Shown: positions 11,633 through 24,053 of the stretch, piece by piece
Layout of the letters: every line of letters begins with the position of its first letter
Position numbering within the stretch: the stretch's first letter is position 1
Origin: Ypsolopha sequella
Taxonomy: Eukaryota > Arthropoda > Insecta > Lepidoptera > Ypsolophidae
DNA: 64,000 nucleotides
Assembly (NCBI GenBank): GCA_934047225.1
Contig: OW203987.1
Coordinates: 6,847,501-6,911,500 of the forward strand
Reading direction: 5' to 3'
Made by a program: the position numbers and the translations under genes
Notes under the pieces: model-generated
Seen by the model: only the letters and a program-made list of their open reading frames with translations
Database searches by the model: none
Told to the model about the DNA's origin: nothing

Positions 11633-12384
11633 CAACAGAGAATTCTTGTAACTCCGCACAACGTGTAGTGAACGTCACTAACACACCAATTTTGTTGCCA
11701 ACCGTATCACTTGAAATAGCAGACGTACATTCACTCAATCACACTCAATTTCACTCAGCACGAGCCCTGTTAGGTTTTATCTCACGTCGCGGTACTCCAG
11801 TTCTCATTCGCTCAGACTGCGGCACAAACTATGATGCAATCACTCACAAGCTCGCGAATCAGCACATAACTTGGTTCGGCGCTCTGCACGAAATAATACT
11901 CAACTCAAGACCCCTCTGCCCGATTTCATCCGACCCTACGGACTTTGAACCTCTCACGGCCGGACATTTCATTATTGGTCGTCCGCTCACCGCTCTACCT
12001 GAGCAGTCTTTTGACGACAGATCCATATCTGCTCTTAAACGGTTTCAACTCATTCAAGCGCTCTCTCAGCGCTTTTGGACTCTCTGGTCCAGATCCTACC
12101 TCCATACCCTGCAAACCCGCTCCAAATAGCTCTCCCCTTCTTCCCCTCCTCAAGTGGGTGAACTGGTCCTCATCAAAGAGGATGACCTGCCTCCGCTCCA
12201 ATGGAAGTTGGGGAGAATTTTCCGCACAATGCCTGGCAAGGATGGAGTGATCCAAGTTGTGGATCTGGACACAGCCCATGGAAATCTGCGACGACCTGTG
12301 TTCAAGATAGCCAGGCTGCCGTTGGATTCAGCTCAAGAGGAGTCGCAGCCCCGGCCCCCCCAGGATGTTCACGCTACAACGTGA
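11620..12384 (+). pseudogene. BEL/Pao integrase C-terminal fragment (copy 1)
   Basis: One frame runs from an ATG at 11,620 to a stop at 12,384, interrupted by a single in-frame TAG (12,127-12,129) where the other copies have a Trp codon. The sequence matches the end of BEL/Pao pol: a GTPVLIRSDCGTNY block (part of the integrase core), a LNSRPL/DPTDFEPLTAGHFIIGRPL block, and the GELVLIKEDDLPPLQWKLGR C-terminal block. The central part of the integrase core is deleted, so it cannot be a working enzyme. Confidence 0.85.
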
Positions 12385-12830
12385 CGAATCCGCGCGCATG
12401 CGCGGACAGCTAGTCTCCCCCCGCGCGCCGGCTCGAGGTGCGCGCGCGAGCGTCGCTCGCTCGCTCTGTTCAGCTCGCGCCGCCAACCGGGGCGCACGTC
12501 TGCGCGCGCGCGCAGCCGGCTGTTTCGCCGCAACCGTCGACCGAATAATACGTGTGCACACATTCGCGACGCCACAACCAATCTCGCGTATCTACCGTGT
12601 CTTGTGATCTTATCAGTGCTGTGTATTACTCCAAGACATTCTGCACATCCCTGTCCAAGATCAGCCCTGTCATCATCAGCCCGACAAGGAGTACACCACG
12701 CGGCACATTGTCAGCGCATTCGTCGGCTCGCCTATAAACATTCCAACCAGGTCAGTGCACCCACATTGTTTTCCACAATTCTCCCGTGTCAAATCCCATC
12801 CGCCCTGCATTCCTGTAGCCAGCGGTTACA
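12366..12830 (+). repeat. 3' LTR of BEL/Pao copy 1
   Basis: 465 bp, the same as the 5' LTR apart from two substitutions noticed in the CpG-rich part. It is preceded by a C-rich stretch rather than the usual polypurine tract. Target-site copy AATAC follows at once. Confidence 0.93.
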
Positions 12831-13112
12831 AATACTAAAAAACAGAATAAAATAAATATTTAAGGGGGCTCCCATACAACAAACGTGATTTTTTTGCCGT
12901 TTTTATAGATAATGGTACGGAACCCTTCGTGCGCGAGTCCGACTCGCACTTGGCCGGTTTATTTTTGCCTTGGTAGAGGTCATAGCAGTATCAGCTGGCT
13001 ACCTAGGTATTACGGCTGAAGCTGTAGACTCCTGTGACAGACAGACAGACAGACAACGGAGGCTTAGTAATAGGGTCCCGTTTGGCACCCTTCGGGTACG
13101 GAACCCTAAAAA
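12831..13112. repeat. Dispersed repeat, right part, plus an inverted neighbour copy
   Basis: The first part (to about 12,965) completes the repeat begun at 9,530 and ends with the GTCCGACTCGCACTTGGCC signature. The rest, containing GACAGACA microsatellite units (13,031-13,052) and ending GGTACGGAACCCTAAAAAC, is a related end in the opposite orientation. Confidence 0.6.
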
Positions 13113-14338
13113 CATAATGAATTCAAGTGGCTGTTCGAGTGACCTACAAAGCTCTCAAAGATGAAAATGAACAATACAGCCAGTCATTCTTTCTAACGTT
13201 TATACGTAGAGTGATGAACTAAATTATAGCTAGCATCAAATTGTAGCATATTTGCATCACAATAAGATACAAATCTGGACGAAGCGAGGCGTGATGAAAT
13301 TATAGCTTGGAGAGAGCCGTCACAGGGTCGTAGTCAGGGTCGTGGGGGGCTGGAATAGTTCGTTTTACGCAGCCGAACGCACAATAGAGTAATGGACAGG
13401 AAATTAGTGGTTAAAGAGAACGCAGAGAAATAAAGTGGCATAGAATATTCAAGATTTCAGCTAAGAATTCTAGATGAGAAATACAACCTATTTGGATAAG
13501 TGAAACAGTGTCATTTTTAGACTTAGCAGACGTTTATTCATCATTCATCAAATGTGATTACAATAATCAGTTTATATTATAATTTAATATAACATAATAC
13601 AATACAATCATAATATAATCAAGTAGATTTAAACTTGCTTGTAAAGAAGCTTTGATAAAACTAAAATAACATTTTTTTTAAATTCTCTAACTAATTTAAA
13701 TAATTTAGATAAACATAAAATTAAACAAAATTGTAAAATTATTATTATTTGTAATGTAAATTAATATGTACTTTGTTAACATTTAGTTTATATGGCGAGA
13801 TAAAAAAATTAATCATTTGCATGCTGTGATTTCTTTAATAAGTTAGAAGTTAATCATTTAATTAAGTTTGAATTGTGTTTGTATTTAAGGCTTACTTAAC
13901 AACTAGAAATCCTAAGAAAGAAAATCTAAATCTAAATCTGAATTATAATATTAATACATTAATTTTAAAAGAACGAGGTCAGGTTTCGCCCGATAAAAGA
14001 TATAGACGTGTCCAACAACTAAATGTTTTTTAACTATTATTATGTTTTAGTAGGATTTAGGACGCAAGATAATGTGGCCCCTAGCTACATCCCTGGGTGA
14101 TTGGATGCTAATAGATGTAGCATTCAGTACGCCCGCTAGTCTATACTCTTGTATGGTTGGACTGGTTTGCATTGTTATGAAATTCCACGGATGTCTGTTT
14201 GAATTATTTTAAAGAGACATAGCTGACCCGAGTATCTATCTATCTTCGATTGACTGATTGACAATGGTGTTTGATTTGGAGCACCCGTAGGAAAGTTGTC
14301 AGAAGTCAATTAAATAGAAGTTGGGTTTACTGTCTACC
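13113..14338. other. AT-rich spacer, no gene seen
   Basis: No open frame of interest. A short TAAATC tandem tail near 13,925-13,945 may mark the end of an old retroposon. Confidence 0.5.
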
Positions 14339-14702
14339 CAGTGGCGTATTTTTAGATTTAGCGCCCTGGGCCCGTAAGGTTTGCCGCCCCATAATATAAC
14401 CAGAAAAAAGCAAAAATATTTCAATTATAATCCAACAGTGTGTTGATATGGGCTAAGAATGGTGATTAATGAATGAAAAAAACTAAAAAGGCCATGCAAA
14501 CACCTTTAATTCAATATTAACATTTTTTCTGATTGCCAAATTAGTAAAAAAAATCTTCAATGAAACTGTCATAATTAACGGATTTTGTCAAGTCAGCTTC
14601 TATAGGTATTGAGGATAGCTAATTCTCAATTGCTTGTGCCGCCCCTCGCAGCCTGCTGCCCCGGGCCATGGCCCTTTTGACCCTAGGGTAAATACGCCAC
14701 TG
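14339..14702. mobile_element. hAT-like MITE with perfect 8-bp target duplication
   Basis: The element starts CAGTGGCGTATTT and ends AAATACGCCACTG. It is flanked by exact 8-bp copies of TGTCTACC (14,331-14,338 and 14,703-14,710), the length characteristic of hAT transposition. It is 364 bp, non-coding, with a GC-rich rim (GCCCTGGGCCC ... CCCCGGGCC) and an AT-rich core. Confidence 0.88.
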
Positions 14703-14928
14703 TGTCTACCAATCTGAATAAAGAACTTATACGTTGCGTTAGAGTTTTATACAAGTTATCTTTATGGAAGAGATAAAAAAGAAGAGATATTGTTAGAAAC
14801 TACCAGAGGTACAGAGTCTTCAAGAGACTAGTTAAAGGACACTATCTTTCACTCTGATTACCGAAATATTCATTATCTTTATTATTATTATTTTTTCCAG
14901 TTTACAATTTATTTCATGACATATACAA

Positions 14929-14960
14929 TACACACACATATATATATATATATATATTTT
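14929..14960. repeat. CA/TA microsatellite
   Basis: A short CACACA run passes into about ten TA units and then a T-run, within an AT-rich interval. Confidence 0.8.
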
Positions 14961-15108
14961 TTTTTTATTATATATTTCATTAGTATGTATTTATCTTTAT
15001 CTATTAATACGTTTATCTATTAATATTAAAATATATCTATATATCTATTATAAAAAAAATTGTACACCACCATTTCAGCAATCATTCTAAAATCTAAACA
15101 GTTTCATC

Positions 15109-15255
15109 CATCCAAAGGTTGTCTGGAAGAGATCGCTTTAAGCGATAAGGCCGCCTGTTTGTGCTACATAATAAGTTAGTTAAAAATTAAGTATTTATAT
15201 TTCTGTTCCTTTTTGTTATGGTGTACAAATAAAGTTGTATTGTATTGTATTGTTA
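15109..15255 (+). repeat. LINE 3' end with ATTGT tail
   Basis: A CCAAAGGTTGTCTGGAAGAG segment is followed by ATCGCTTTAAGCGATAAGGC (itself a small hairpin), an AATAAAG signal and ATTGT-type tail units. A truncated relative without the tail lies at 30,178-30,250. This is a common non-LTR 3' end in lepidopteran genomes; the clade was not assigned. Confidence 0.65.
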
Positions 15256-15769
15256 GTAGAAGTACAGTAAACAGAGGTTACAAAAAAGTGAGTGTCAGTT
15301 TTATTACATTGGAAACTGTCTTGTTTAGACGAGTCTTTAAAAATAACAAAGACTTCTTCTGGGTTACAAACATTACCTATTAAATTACACTCCATCTATG
15401 AAACATTTGTTTTATTTGGAAGGAAATCCTTATCCCACGAAAAGCAACTGTCAAATTTTGATGGGCTTCCTCACCCCGCGACACTGTACTAATGAAGGGC
15501 CCCATAGGGGAAAGCTACAAGCTACTAGAGCTTTTCACCTGTTTTCGACTAGAAAAGCAATGTTATGAAAACTTCTCATGTTACGACTTCTGATCGGTTC
15601 GTGGCAAAAACAACACATTGAAATTAGATTCAAAGAAATTTGATCTTTACTAACAAGTAGCTAAGAATCACGTGAGTCATCTTGGGTAGTTTTAGAGCCA
15701 CACAGAGTTTTCTTCCAAGAAGTGAATTTGATCGGTATCAAGGTTCAGCAAATTAAACCATTACGTTAA

Positions 15770-16091
15770 GGCGCTACGGAAAAAGAATCGACACTTTTAG
15801 AACTTGCATATCTACGAGTATCTACTTCAGTGAAGAAGGTATTATTTTGATAAAATAGTATATTATTTTTGGAATCTTCTTCTAGGGATCCGATAAAACA
15901 GAAACGCGATTGGAGAAATTCGGCTCGATACAAATATTTATTGAAATTAGGTCTTTCTCGACCCTCCTGGCTATGCATTTTATATTAATAAAAAGACCAC
16001 TTTTTGCTACTTTTCCTCGAATCCAGCCCTCTCGCACTGAGGATTTTTTCGCATATGGAGTAAAAGGGACGCAAATCTTTTACATATCGCC
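15770..16091. mobile_element. piggyBac-like MITE, copy 1
   Basis: TTAA sites at 15,766-15,769 and 16,092-16,095 bound a 322-bp non-coding element with GGCG...CGCC ends. TTAA duplication is the mark of piggyBac. Copies at 20,428-20,737 and about 23,630-24,053 share the ends and internal blocks such as GTGCGAGAGGGACGGATTC-type sequence. Confidence 0.75.
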
Positions 16092-16251
16092 TTAAACGAA
16101 TGGTTTCAATTCGGTGGGTATGTAGGTGCTTGCTTAGATTGATGCACTGTTAATATAGGTATATGACTTCATTTCAACAGGTGCTTTACGTCTGCGGGTA
16201 CATATGCTGCTGCTACATATGTGTATGTAAGTACTAAGTATAGTTACATTA

Positions 16252-16517
16252 TACAAGGTGTAACAGAAAGGTGTAACCATATTTGAAGAGCTTATTCAGT
16301 CAATGGTATAGAACAACTTTTACTATTGAACAAATCCTGTTAATCGAAAAAAAAATCAACTGTTTCATAGAAAAATGCAATGCTACTCGGCCGAAATATA
16401 TGGAAGGGCAAATTTTTTTTTTGAGATTTCGTGTTTGGCTCCATAGTCAAAGTTGTTATATTACATTGACTGAATAAGCTCTTCATATATGGTTACACCT
16501 TTCTGTTACACGTTGTA
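16252..16517. mobile_element. Foldback MITE (TACAAGGTGTAACAG family), copy 1
   Basis: The inverted ends start TACAAGGTGTAACAGAAAGG and continue through CCATATTTGAAGAGCTTATT for more than 50 bp with few mismatches. Other copies are at 42,247-42,890 (split by a LINE) and in the rearranged cluster at 50,329-50,706. Short open frames here simply read through the repeat. Confidence 0.8.
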
Positions 16518-16741
16518 GAATAGGAAGTTGGAAATTCGGTAAAATACTGTGTAGGTCTTTTACAGACGACAGACTTTGTGTGCATTCCTTTGCGCAGCTT
16601 CGTGAAAATTTCGTGGATCGTCCAAAAAGTCTATCGTCACAATCGTCAGCCAACATTTTTAGAAACAAAATTTATATTATGCTGATAAAATTTGCCTAAA
16701 TTTTGCAAGAGTACAGTACAGATTTTGTGAGTCTTTTTCTT

Positions 16742-17113
16742 AGGACACTTACTATACTCTTTGTATAGGACGCTTACTATACTCTTTGTATAGGACGCTT
16801 ACTATACTCTTTGTATAGGACGCTTACTATACTCTTTGTATAGGACGCTTACTATACTCTTTGTATAGGACGCTTACTATACTCTTTGTATAGGACGCTT
16901 ACTATACTCTTTGTATAGGACGCTTACTATACTCTTTGTATAGGACGCTTACTATACTCTTTGTATAGGACGCTTACTATACTCTTTGTATAGGACGCTT
17001 ACTATACTCTTTGTATAGGACGCTTACTATACTCTTTGTATAGGACGCTTACTATACTCTTTGTATAGGACGCTTACTATACTCTTTGTATAGGACGCTT
17101 ACTATACTCTTTG
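16742..17113. repeat. 25-bp minisatellite, about 15 units
   Basis: A nearly perfect tandem array of a 25-bp unit beginning AGGACGCTTACTATACTC. The first unit has one variant base (ACAC instead of ACGC); the following units look identical until the last, which runs into flanking sequence. Such uniformity implies recent expansion or continued homogenisation. Confidence 0.95.
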
Positions 17114-17708
17114 CTTTTTCTTTCTGAACATGGTTGGGATTCCGGGCAGACGCCAGGTCGCGACTTCCGCCATGAAACCTACTACAAGCTATTCGTACCG
17201 TATATCCAACAACCAAAAAACCCATTTGACTATTTGTGAATATCCATCTCTCAGATGTGGAATGGAAACTACGGTGTGGAACACAATTTTATGGACATAT
17301 CAGATTGCAGAACGACGACCCCGATTCGGATTCAAATGAGTACATCAACGACACTGCTCCAGCTTTTAGTTTTTGATCTTTTGCGTAACTTTTGGTAGCT
17401 GTCTTATTGTATGTATCCTTTAGGCCTGGATTTTTCTTAAGATTCATAAACTGATTGTAAAGTCAACAACTTATTTACTTCATATTTTTTTTCAAAAGTA
17501 GATATTATGTAACGACATCTAACTACGTCTGTATACAGCCCAAAAAGTAAAATTTTATGAAACACTATTATAATATCTGTCAGGTCAGGATATCGTAAAT
17601 ATATATATTTATATTTTTATATATTAGTATGATACTCGTATAATGCCTCGTTTTTACGCAAAGTTTAGCACGTTGTATAATTTTTTCTATACGGAAATAA
17701 AAAAAAAA

Positions 17709-18418
17709 CCTGCCAAATGCGAGTCAGACTCGCGAACCTAGGGTTCCGTATTGTGGATGATAAATTTAATTTTTTCATTTTGTTTCGTGAATTTCTCAAC
17801 CGCTTTATCATTCCTGTAATCATTTCGTAAACACATATTACCATGATGATTTTTTTTCATAATTTTTAGTCTACCAGTTTTGTTACATCAAATTTTTATG
17901 GTTTCTCAAGGATTTCTCGACATATGTGCAATTAAATATAGCCAATATATTGTATATCCATATTGTAATTATTTAAAATATTTTTTTCATTTATTTTACT
18001 TCCTTTTACTTTATTTCTCATTTGTTCTCAACTTTTTTTAAATCTTTATAGTTTTCCTATAATTGGCTAGTTATGATTTATAATCGACTTTTTTTCATAT
18101 TTTTCGGTCCAACAGTTTCGGAGAAAAAAAGGGGGAGGGGCATACATATTTTTGTGGTTTTTTAAAGATTTCTCGAAACCAATGCCAGTAAATATACGTA
18201 AAGTATATTTACACGTAATATTTTGAACAATTTCAAACTTTTCACAATTATTTTTACACCGTAATATATGGGAATTTTAATGCTATTTTTTTGCCAAATT
18301 GCATGTCTTTATCATTAACGGTGCTAAAGTTATGAAGCTGTGACATACGGACGGACGGACAACGGAGTCTCACCATAAGGTTCCTTTTGTACCTTTTAAG
18401 TACTACGGAACCCTAAAA
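17709..18418 (+). mobile_element. Dispersed non-autonomous element, copy 2
   Basis: A homologue of 5,785-6,858 with matching start (GCGAGTCAGACTCGCG) and matching end (GGACGGACGGACAACGGAGT, then ACTACGGAACCCTAAAAA). It lacks the nested MITE found in copy 1. Confidence 0.7.
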
Positions 18419-20427
18419 ATAGAGAAATACAGACGTCGTTCATGTAAAGAAGACTAACACTTTTCTATAAACAGTTACCGTTTCATGGAAAACAGTTTTT
18501 ACCTGAAACCATTTCACAAATTCGGCTCTTTTTGAATCTTCTCTCGCCATCTGCTTGCATCTCTTGATTGGAGATGGGTCGGAGTGCGGTGTGGGGGTAA
18601 GGAAAACATATATAAAGATGTGTGCAAAGTTTTATTGAGATCAAAGCCATCAAGACGTCACAAACACCTAAAGCATTTATATAGCAGCTACGTGGAATGG
18701 CCACCTTAATGACGTCACCCACGATAGACGGATAAGACAGTGTTGAAAAATTATAAGTAAAGCGACCGAGGAATACGGATATCGGAAAAAGAAAATTTTT
18801 GGCCCTATATTAATTTACGAACAACTCAAAGTCAATTTGTATAGGGCCTACATTTTATTTTGCGTTTATCACAAAAAGATGTTATTGAACCTTGGTCCTG
18901 ACGCTTTACCGAGTCTCCAGTATGAATTTGGCTATATTTAAATAAAAGTCATCTTGTATAGGACGCAGGACTCTCCATCTTGAGTCCCGGGTTTGAATTC
19001 TGTCGGCAAAACATGAGAGCATGCATCAGTGAGTTTTTTGGAATTTATGTGCATTGTATTTTTTTTATTACCACTTGCGTAACGGTAAGGTAAACCTGCA
19101 TTCTCTAAAAAGCGTATTTTTGTCCCCCAAAGTACGGCTTACCCCTCATTACTTTGGGACGTAAAAGTCGTTGATTTATTGAAGGTGTACCAGTGTCGAC
19201 TTGAGAACCTCCTCCTTTTTCTTTGGTCAGTTAAAAATTATGACAATCCGGTTAATAAATTCACGGAAGAAAAATGTATCGTATTTCCATAATCGAATTA
19301 AGGGGTCACATTATATGTGTACTACTTTTACCGGACCTCATGGATGGTGCGTATCCACAGCTACCAGGGCATCAGACAATAGCGGCAGTTGCATCGCTTC
19401 CTGCAGCGTTCACTGGGACAATGGGCATTGTTCCACGCCACTTTGTTACAATTTCACCAGCAATTATTATGCTGTGTTCTGTTGCTTCTTCATGTTGTTC
19501 TGTGCTACCGGTTGTTGTTGCATGCGATGCAACTATGTGACTGGGTGCATGGTGGGTGATTCTTAGTCACTATCGATGGCATCTCATTGGCATGAATGTT
19601 ACCCGTTTGTCATTCATACACAGGCGAAAGTAAAAATACATAGAAAAGGTAAGAGTTACCCCAACTTTACCTGACATATTAATTTTTCCATACAGTCATT
19701 TTGGCGCGTGGATTGGTCATGGTCAAAATAGGAACTAACTTGTTTTATGGCTGCGCCCCCCTGCCACTTGTAGCACTGTACACGTATCAGGTAAAGTTGT
19801 GAAACGATTTGTTGGATACACTCGTGACCAAAATGTATAGAACAACTGAATTTTACCCAATATCTTAGTATAATTGACCTAATGGTTGTTTTTACAAACG
19901 AGCACGATCTCTAGTTTTTTTGCTTTTCACCAACTGAAAATCTACCAATAGTTGGAGGTTCGATTCGAGCGAAATGTACGGACGCCAGCACTACAGGTTA
20001 CCTTGGCAGTTCTTATTGCGGTACCTCATAGCAGCTAAATCGTTTACAAATACGGAGCACTGCAGATACTACCTGTTTTTGTTTGTTTTTTTTTTTTATT
20101 ATTTATCGGAACAATTTATTTTCTGCCAATCTGCATAACAGATTGTTGGCAGATGAGCTCTTAGTAAACTTAGATATAAATAATAAATACTTATAATTTA
20201 CATAGGTACTTATGGTAGCTACTTACAGTACAGGCTTACATCACATTTATTTATACTATATACTTAATAATTAGGTGTATGTTTATGATATAGCAAGTAT
20301 TATAATTTGTTTAGCGCATTCGTAAAATTATAATAAACCATTATGTATATAGTATAATACTTAGAATAATTACGTAATTATTCTAATAATATAACAAAAT
20401 CTGCGATTGAATAGGATAAGTTCTTAA
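18419..20427. other. No supported gene
   Basis: Contains short frames only. Overlapping frames at 19,201-19,566 are 88-121 codons long but contain no recognisable domain. One is Cys-rich by virtue of TGT/TGC runs and its codon pattern is not gene-like, so I do not call it coding. An internal segment at 18,900-18,965 resembles half of the 6.1 kb MITE. Confidence 0.5.
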
Positions 20428-20737
20428 GGCGATACGTAAAAGTTTTAGCGTCCCTGTTACTCCATATGCGAAAAAAACATTTAGTGCGAGTGGGACGGAT
20501 TCCTTTAAAAGTAGCAAAAAGTTGCTTTTTTATTAATATAAAATGTACTAAGCTATTTTGTGAAAAAGATTTTCAAGGAGACTTTAGAGGTATTTTCGGA
20601 ATTAAATTCTATTGAGAAAATTTCATCCAATCGCGTTTTCCTTCATAAAAATTTACCCAAAAATTAAATACGTAGATGACGTTATATATGGAGTACTTAA
20701 ATGGATTCGAAGAAACCCCATTTTTTTTGGTATCGCC
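20428..20737. mobile_element. piggyBac-like MITE, copy 2
   Basis: TTAA at 20,424-20,427 and 20,738-20,741. Ends GGCGATACG and TATCGCC, 310 bp, non-coding, same family as 15,770-16,091. Confidence 0.75.
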
Positions 20738-21271
20738 TTAACTTAAATACATGTATCGTCACGACATGAATCCCAACGGGGTGTCAGAGGTGTTGCCAAG
20801 TATGTTCTGTGAAATGCAAGTCACAATCCACACTCGTACATCCACGTTTCAACAACAATTATAACGTACCATCGTGATGTCTGGCTAGTGAGCCCTATCG
20901 CCGTACTTCGCGCACAAATACGGAACCACAGGACACAAATATGCCCCCGACCTCCAGATTAGTAGTCGAGTATTCAAACTAGTAGACCAAAAATAATTTA
21001 TTTTGCACTGTCACTCCAAGCGAGATAACACGCAGTGCGAGAGAGGTGGATTCAGGGCGAAAGGGAAAAAGTAGGTTGTATTTTTATAAAAAAAGCTAAA
21101 ATAGCTAGCAAAATTTCCAAATAATTCTTTTACTGAATATTATTTATAAAGGGACTACTTAAAGTTATATTTCCAATACATCTATTAATTTTAATTTGGA
21201 TTGGTTCTAGACACGACTGAAAGCTTCTCATCCATAAAATAATTTATTTGCCAGATTATAAGTAATCTATC

Positions 21272-21716
21272 CAATTCCCATAGCTTAATTTCTAAAAGTT
21301 TATTTTTCATTTTTTTTTCTGAATATATATACCATTTTGGGTCATAGTTTTCATAAATTTGGTATTATTTTTTAAAGAATTATCCGATATGACGTCAATT
21401 GAGAATTTTAGACATTATACAGATTGTGATGTGTGATTGCTTATAAAAAAGAGTGGTCTGTCTCTGTCTGTCTACTCATCTGTCATCCATCTGTCAAATC
21501 AGTCTGAAGCAAATTATTATAAATTTATCTTGATAGCAAAAGACACATTTCTAAACAGTGATTTCTCAAGTGACGTCATCAAGAAGGCAAATAGAAGTTG
21601 CAGCTTTTTCGTAAAAATATTCATCATCATGAGGTTATAGACACAAGTTCTAAAATACGGCTTATTAAACCTAAATCTCGAAATGTTTTTTTCACGTAAT
21701 TTAATCTAAGCGAATT
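21272..21716 (+). repeat. Dispersed repeat, copy B
   Basis: Direct copy of 378-852 with moderate divergence; see that entry for the shared blocks. Confidence 0.7.
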
Positions 21717-21739
21717 AAAAAAAAAACATTCAAAAAGTT

Positions 21740-21912
21740 TGAAATTCTAATTTACGAAACCAATGGAACCTTTGCGATGACAACATACATAATACATAGG
21801 TAATAAGGTTTTGTTGAATTACTATTGACTGAATTTTGAATTTAAGTGTTCTGTTTCGATTAATTAGAAAAAGGCCGGGTTTTTCACAATCCGGCTGCGA
21901 AACCGCTCTTAA
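21740..21912. repeat. Single arm of the foldback MITE seen complete at 27.1-27.8 kb
   Basis: Contains the GGTAATAAGGTTTTGTTGAA block and the GGGTTTTTCACAATCCGGCT...ACCGCTCTTA end. Only one arm is present, so this is a truncated or solo-arm copy. Confidence 0.65.
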
Positions 21913-23629
21913 GTTGACTACTATATCACATGTATTATCCACTCTACCCGCCCAGTTACTATCTTTAGTACTATTTTGTAATGTAACTGTGTTTTTATCC
22001 CTGATACTCCACCACTTACTATTACCCGTGTAATCACATAGCGTTATTCCAATCTAAATATAACTTCGACTCAGGTTTTGTCCTCCTAACCTGGATTTAG
22101 TAAATTGCAGCCTCAAAACAATATTTCAGAAAGTCATGCATGTTCTGCGTACATACAAGATACAAGTGTCAGTCTCAACTTGTAAAAATCGATGAAATAA
22201 ATTGTTAAACCGAAGAAAACAGTCAGCAAAACAAGTATACTTGTCAGCAAATCGAACAACAATGTCTGAAATATGCAACCGGAATGCAAAATTATCACGA
22301 AGGCGCCCGTTACACGAACAATTTCGAATTTAATAGCATTAACATTGCGTCTCACTCTTATAATGAAGCTACTTCGAATGTGTGAATGAGATGCAAGAGG
22401 AATAGGAATGCTTAAAGAAGTAGTATCGGTTATAGTCGGTCACCTTGCACGTTGAGAGTGATTGGGGATAATTGTGTATGTGAGTCGTCAACATATCGAA
22501 CTGCAAGCACGTATGCTATAATACTACTTAAATTGGCAACTAGTATGCCTTATTTATATGTAATTTTATACTATAGATACAATCATATAAGGTTCTGTGT
22601 CGTCAGGTCTTTAACCTTTTATCGTATTGGATAATACCACATTTGTCTTGCACCTCAACTCAAGTGATCAGAATTTCTAGTTTGTTACTAAGTTTTTGAC
22701 TCGGCTAGCTCTTAGAGGTCCGGTTTAGATGCTTGGCTTTATGACATGAGGAATACGTGAACAAAACACAGTTAATGGGCGCCACTTCATTTTATTAGGT
22801 AAAATCAAGAAAACCTAGAAATTATAAATATTTAACAACAAAATAACAAAACAACTAAAACAAAATTAATTTCCTCACTTGATATTTAATCACAATAAAT
22901 TATTTTATATCCCCTTCTGTGTTCATAAGTATAAAATTCTAGCACATATTTATTTATCGAGTTCTATTTCATACCCGACACAGTACAATTATTTAATAAA
23001 TTGTTGTCCTATATAAAGGACAAAATAAATTCTCCTCCTCTAGTACTTTTTAATATTTACATAAAAATTAGATATGACCAATACCACTTATCTTTCGGCT
23101 AGTTCACATGTTGTTCTTTATAAAGCACATCAAGTGGAAGGAAATATCCATATTCTGCCACCGTTAATTATGATATCTTAATCGCTTCCAAGTAAATAGT
23201 ATTCTATAGGAATAAGGAACGGCATTTAACAGCCATTCCCTTCTTTTCTTATTCTAAATAAATAAATTATTCAATTGTTCAACTTTGACTCTGTTTACGG
23301 ATGTAGTCATTAAAAATATTTATTTTACAATATTTCCTGTAAGTACATTCTTTTCTGATATTTTATTTTCTTCCTTCAAAAAAATGACACCACTTCACTT
23401 CACCTTTTTGTTCTTTTAATTCAAAATTAGGAAATCTATTTTATGGTCCTCTTATGGTCAGTATTGAAATGTCAAAGTTAAGAAAAGGTTGTATAAAAGA
23501 GAGAACTATTTCAAATGCACAAAACTCATGCAACAAGTTGTATAAGTCAAATTACGAAAATTGTAACTTGGGATGCTCCATTGTGGTGGTAGTTATTTCA
23601 TATTTAACCATCAGGAAAAATATTACCGT
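21913..23629. other. No supported gene
   Basis: AT-rich sequence without a convincing open frame, repeat boundary or RNA gene. Confidence 0.5.
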
Positions 23630-24053
23630 AAGGCGAATGTAAAACCTTTAGCGTCCCTGTTTCTCCATATGCGAAAAAACCCTCAGTGCGAGAGGGACGG
23701 ATTCGTGGAAAAGTAGCAGTAAGTCGGTTTTTTATTAATATAAAATGTACTAAAAATGCTATCACAATTTCGTTTAACCAGGTCCTAGATACTGTTAAAA
23801 CCCATCTGATAAAATATAATTGCAGTCCATATGTCATTCTAAATTGTCAAACCAGTAGAAATTCAACTCGATAGAAATATTCATACCTCATTTCAATGAA
23901 TATTTCTATCGAGCCGAATTTCTCCAACCGCGTTTCTGTTTAACAGATCCCTAGAAAAAAAAAAAAATAATATACTATTTTATCAAAATAATACATTATT
24001 TACTGAAGTAGATATGCAAGTTCTAAAAGTGTCGAATTTTTATCCGTAGCGCC
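23630..24053. mobile_element. piggyBac-like MITE, copy 3 (diverged)
   Basis: The left end is AAGGCGAATG and the right end is CCGTAGCGCCTTAA. Internal blocks are shared with copies 1 and 2 in inverted order (AATATTTCTATCGAGCCGAA near 23,900). The left TTAA is not intact. Confidence 0.6.

Larger units (their letters stand above)
9660..12830 (+). mobile_element. BEL/Pao-derived non-autonomous LTR retrotransposon, copy 1
   Basis: A complete insertion of 3,171 bp bounded by 465-bp direct LTRs (TG...CA) and an exact 5-bp target duplication AATAC (9,655-9,659 and 12,831-12,835). The internal 2.24 kb carries a candidate primer-binding site, an AT-rich stretch, a CACTCA-rich tandem repeat and a partial integrase frame. 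No gag, protease, RT or RNase H is present, so mobility would need enzymes supplied by a full-length relative. I saw two base differences between the LTRs, which means a young insertion. Confidence 0.93.

Noticed and set aside
16742..17113. CRISPR-like array
   Set aside because: The 25-bp units are contiguous and identical with no variable spacers, and the context is eukaryotic; it is a minisatellite.
18955..19010. Possible tRNA-like B-box (GGGTTTGAATTC)
   Set aside because: No A-box at the right distance and no paired acceptor stem.
19201..19566. 121-codon and 88-codon overlapping frames, one Cys-rich
   Set aside because: No homology, no signal peptide or Cys spacing of a known family, no splice context; two overlapping frames of similar length suggest chance.
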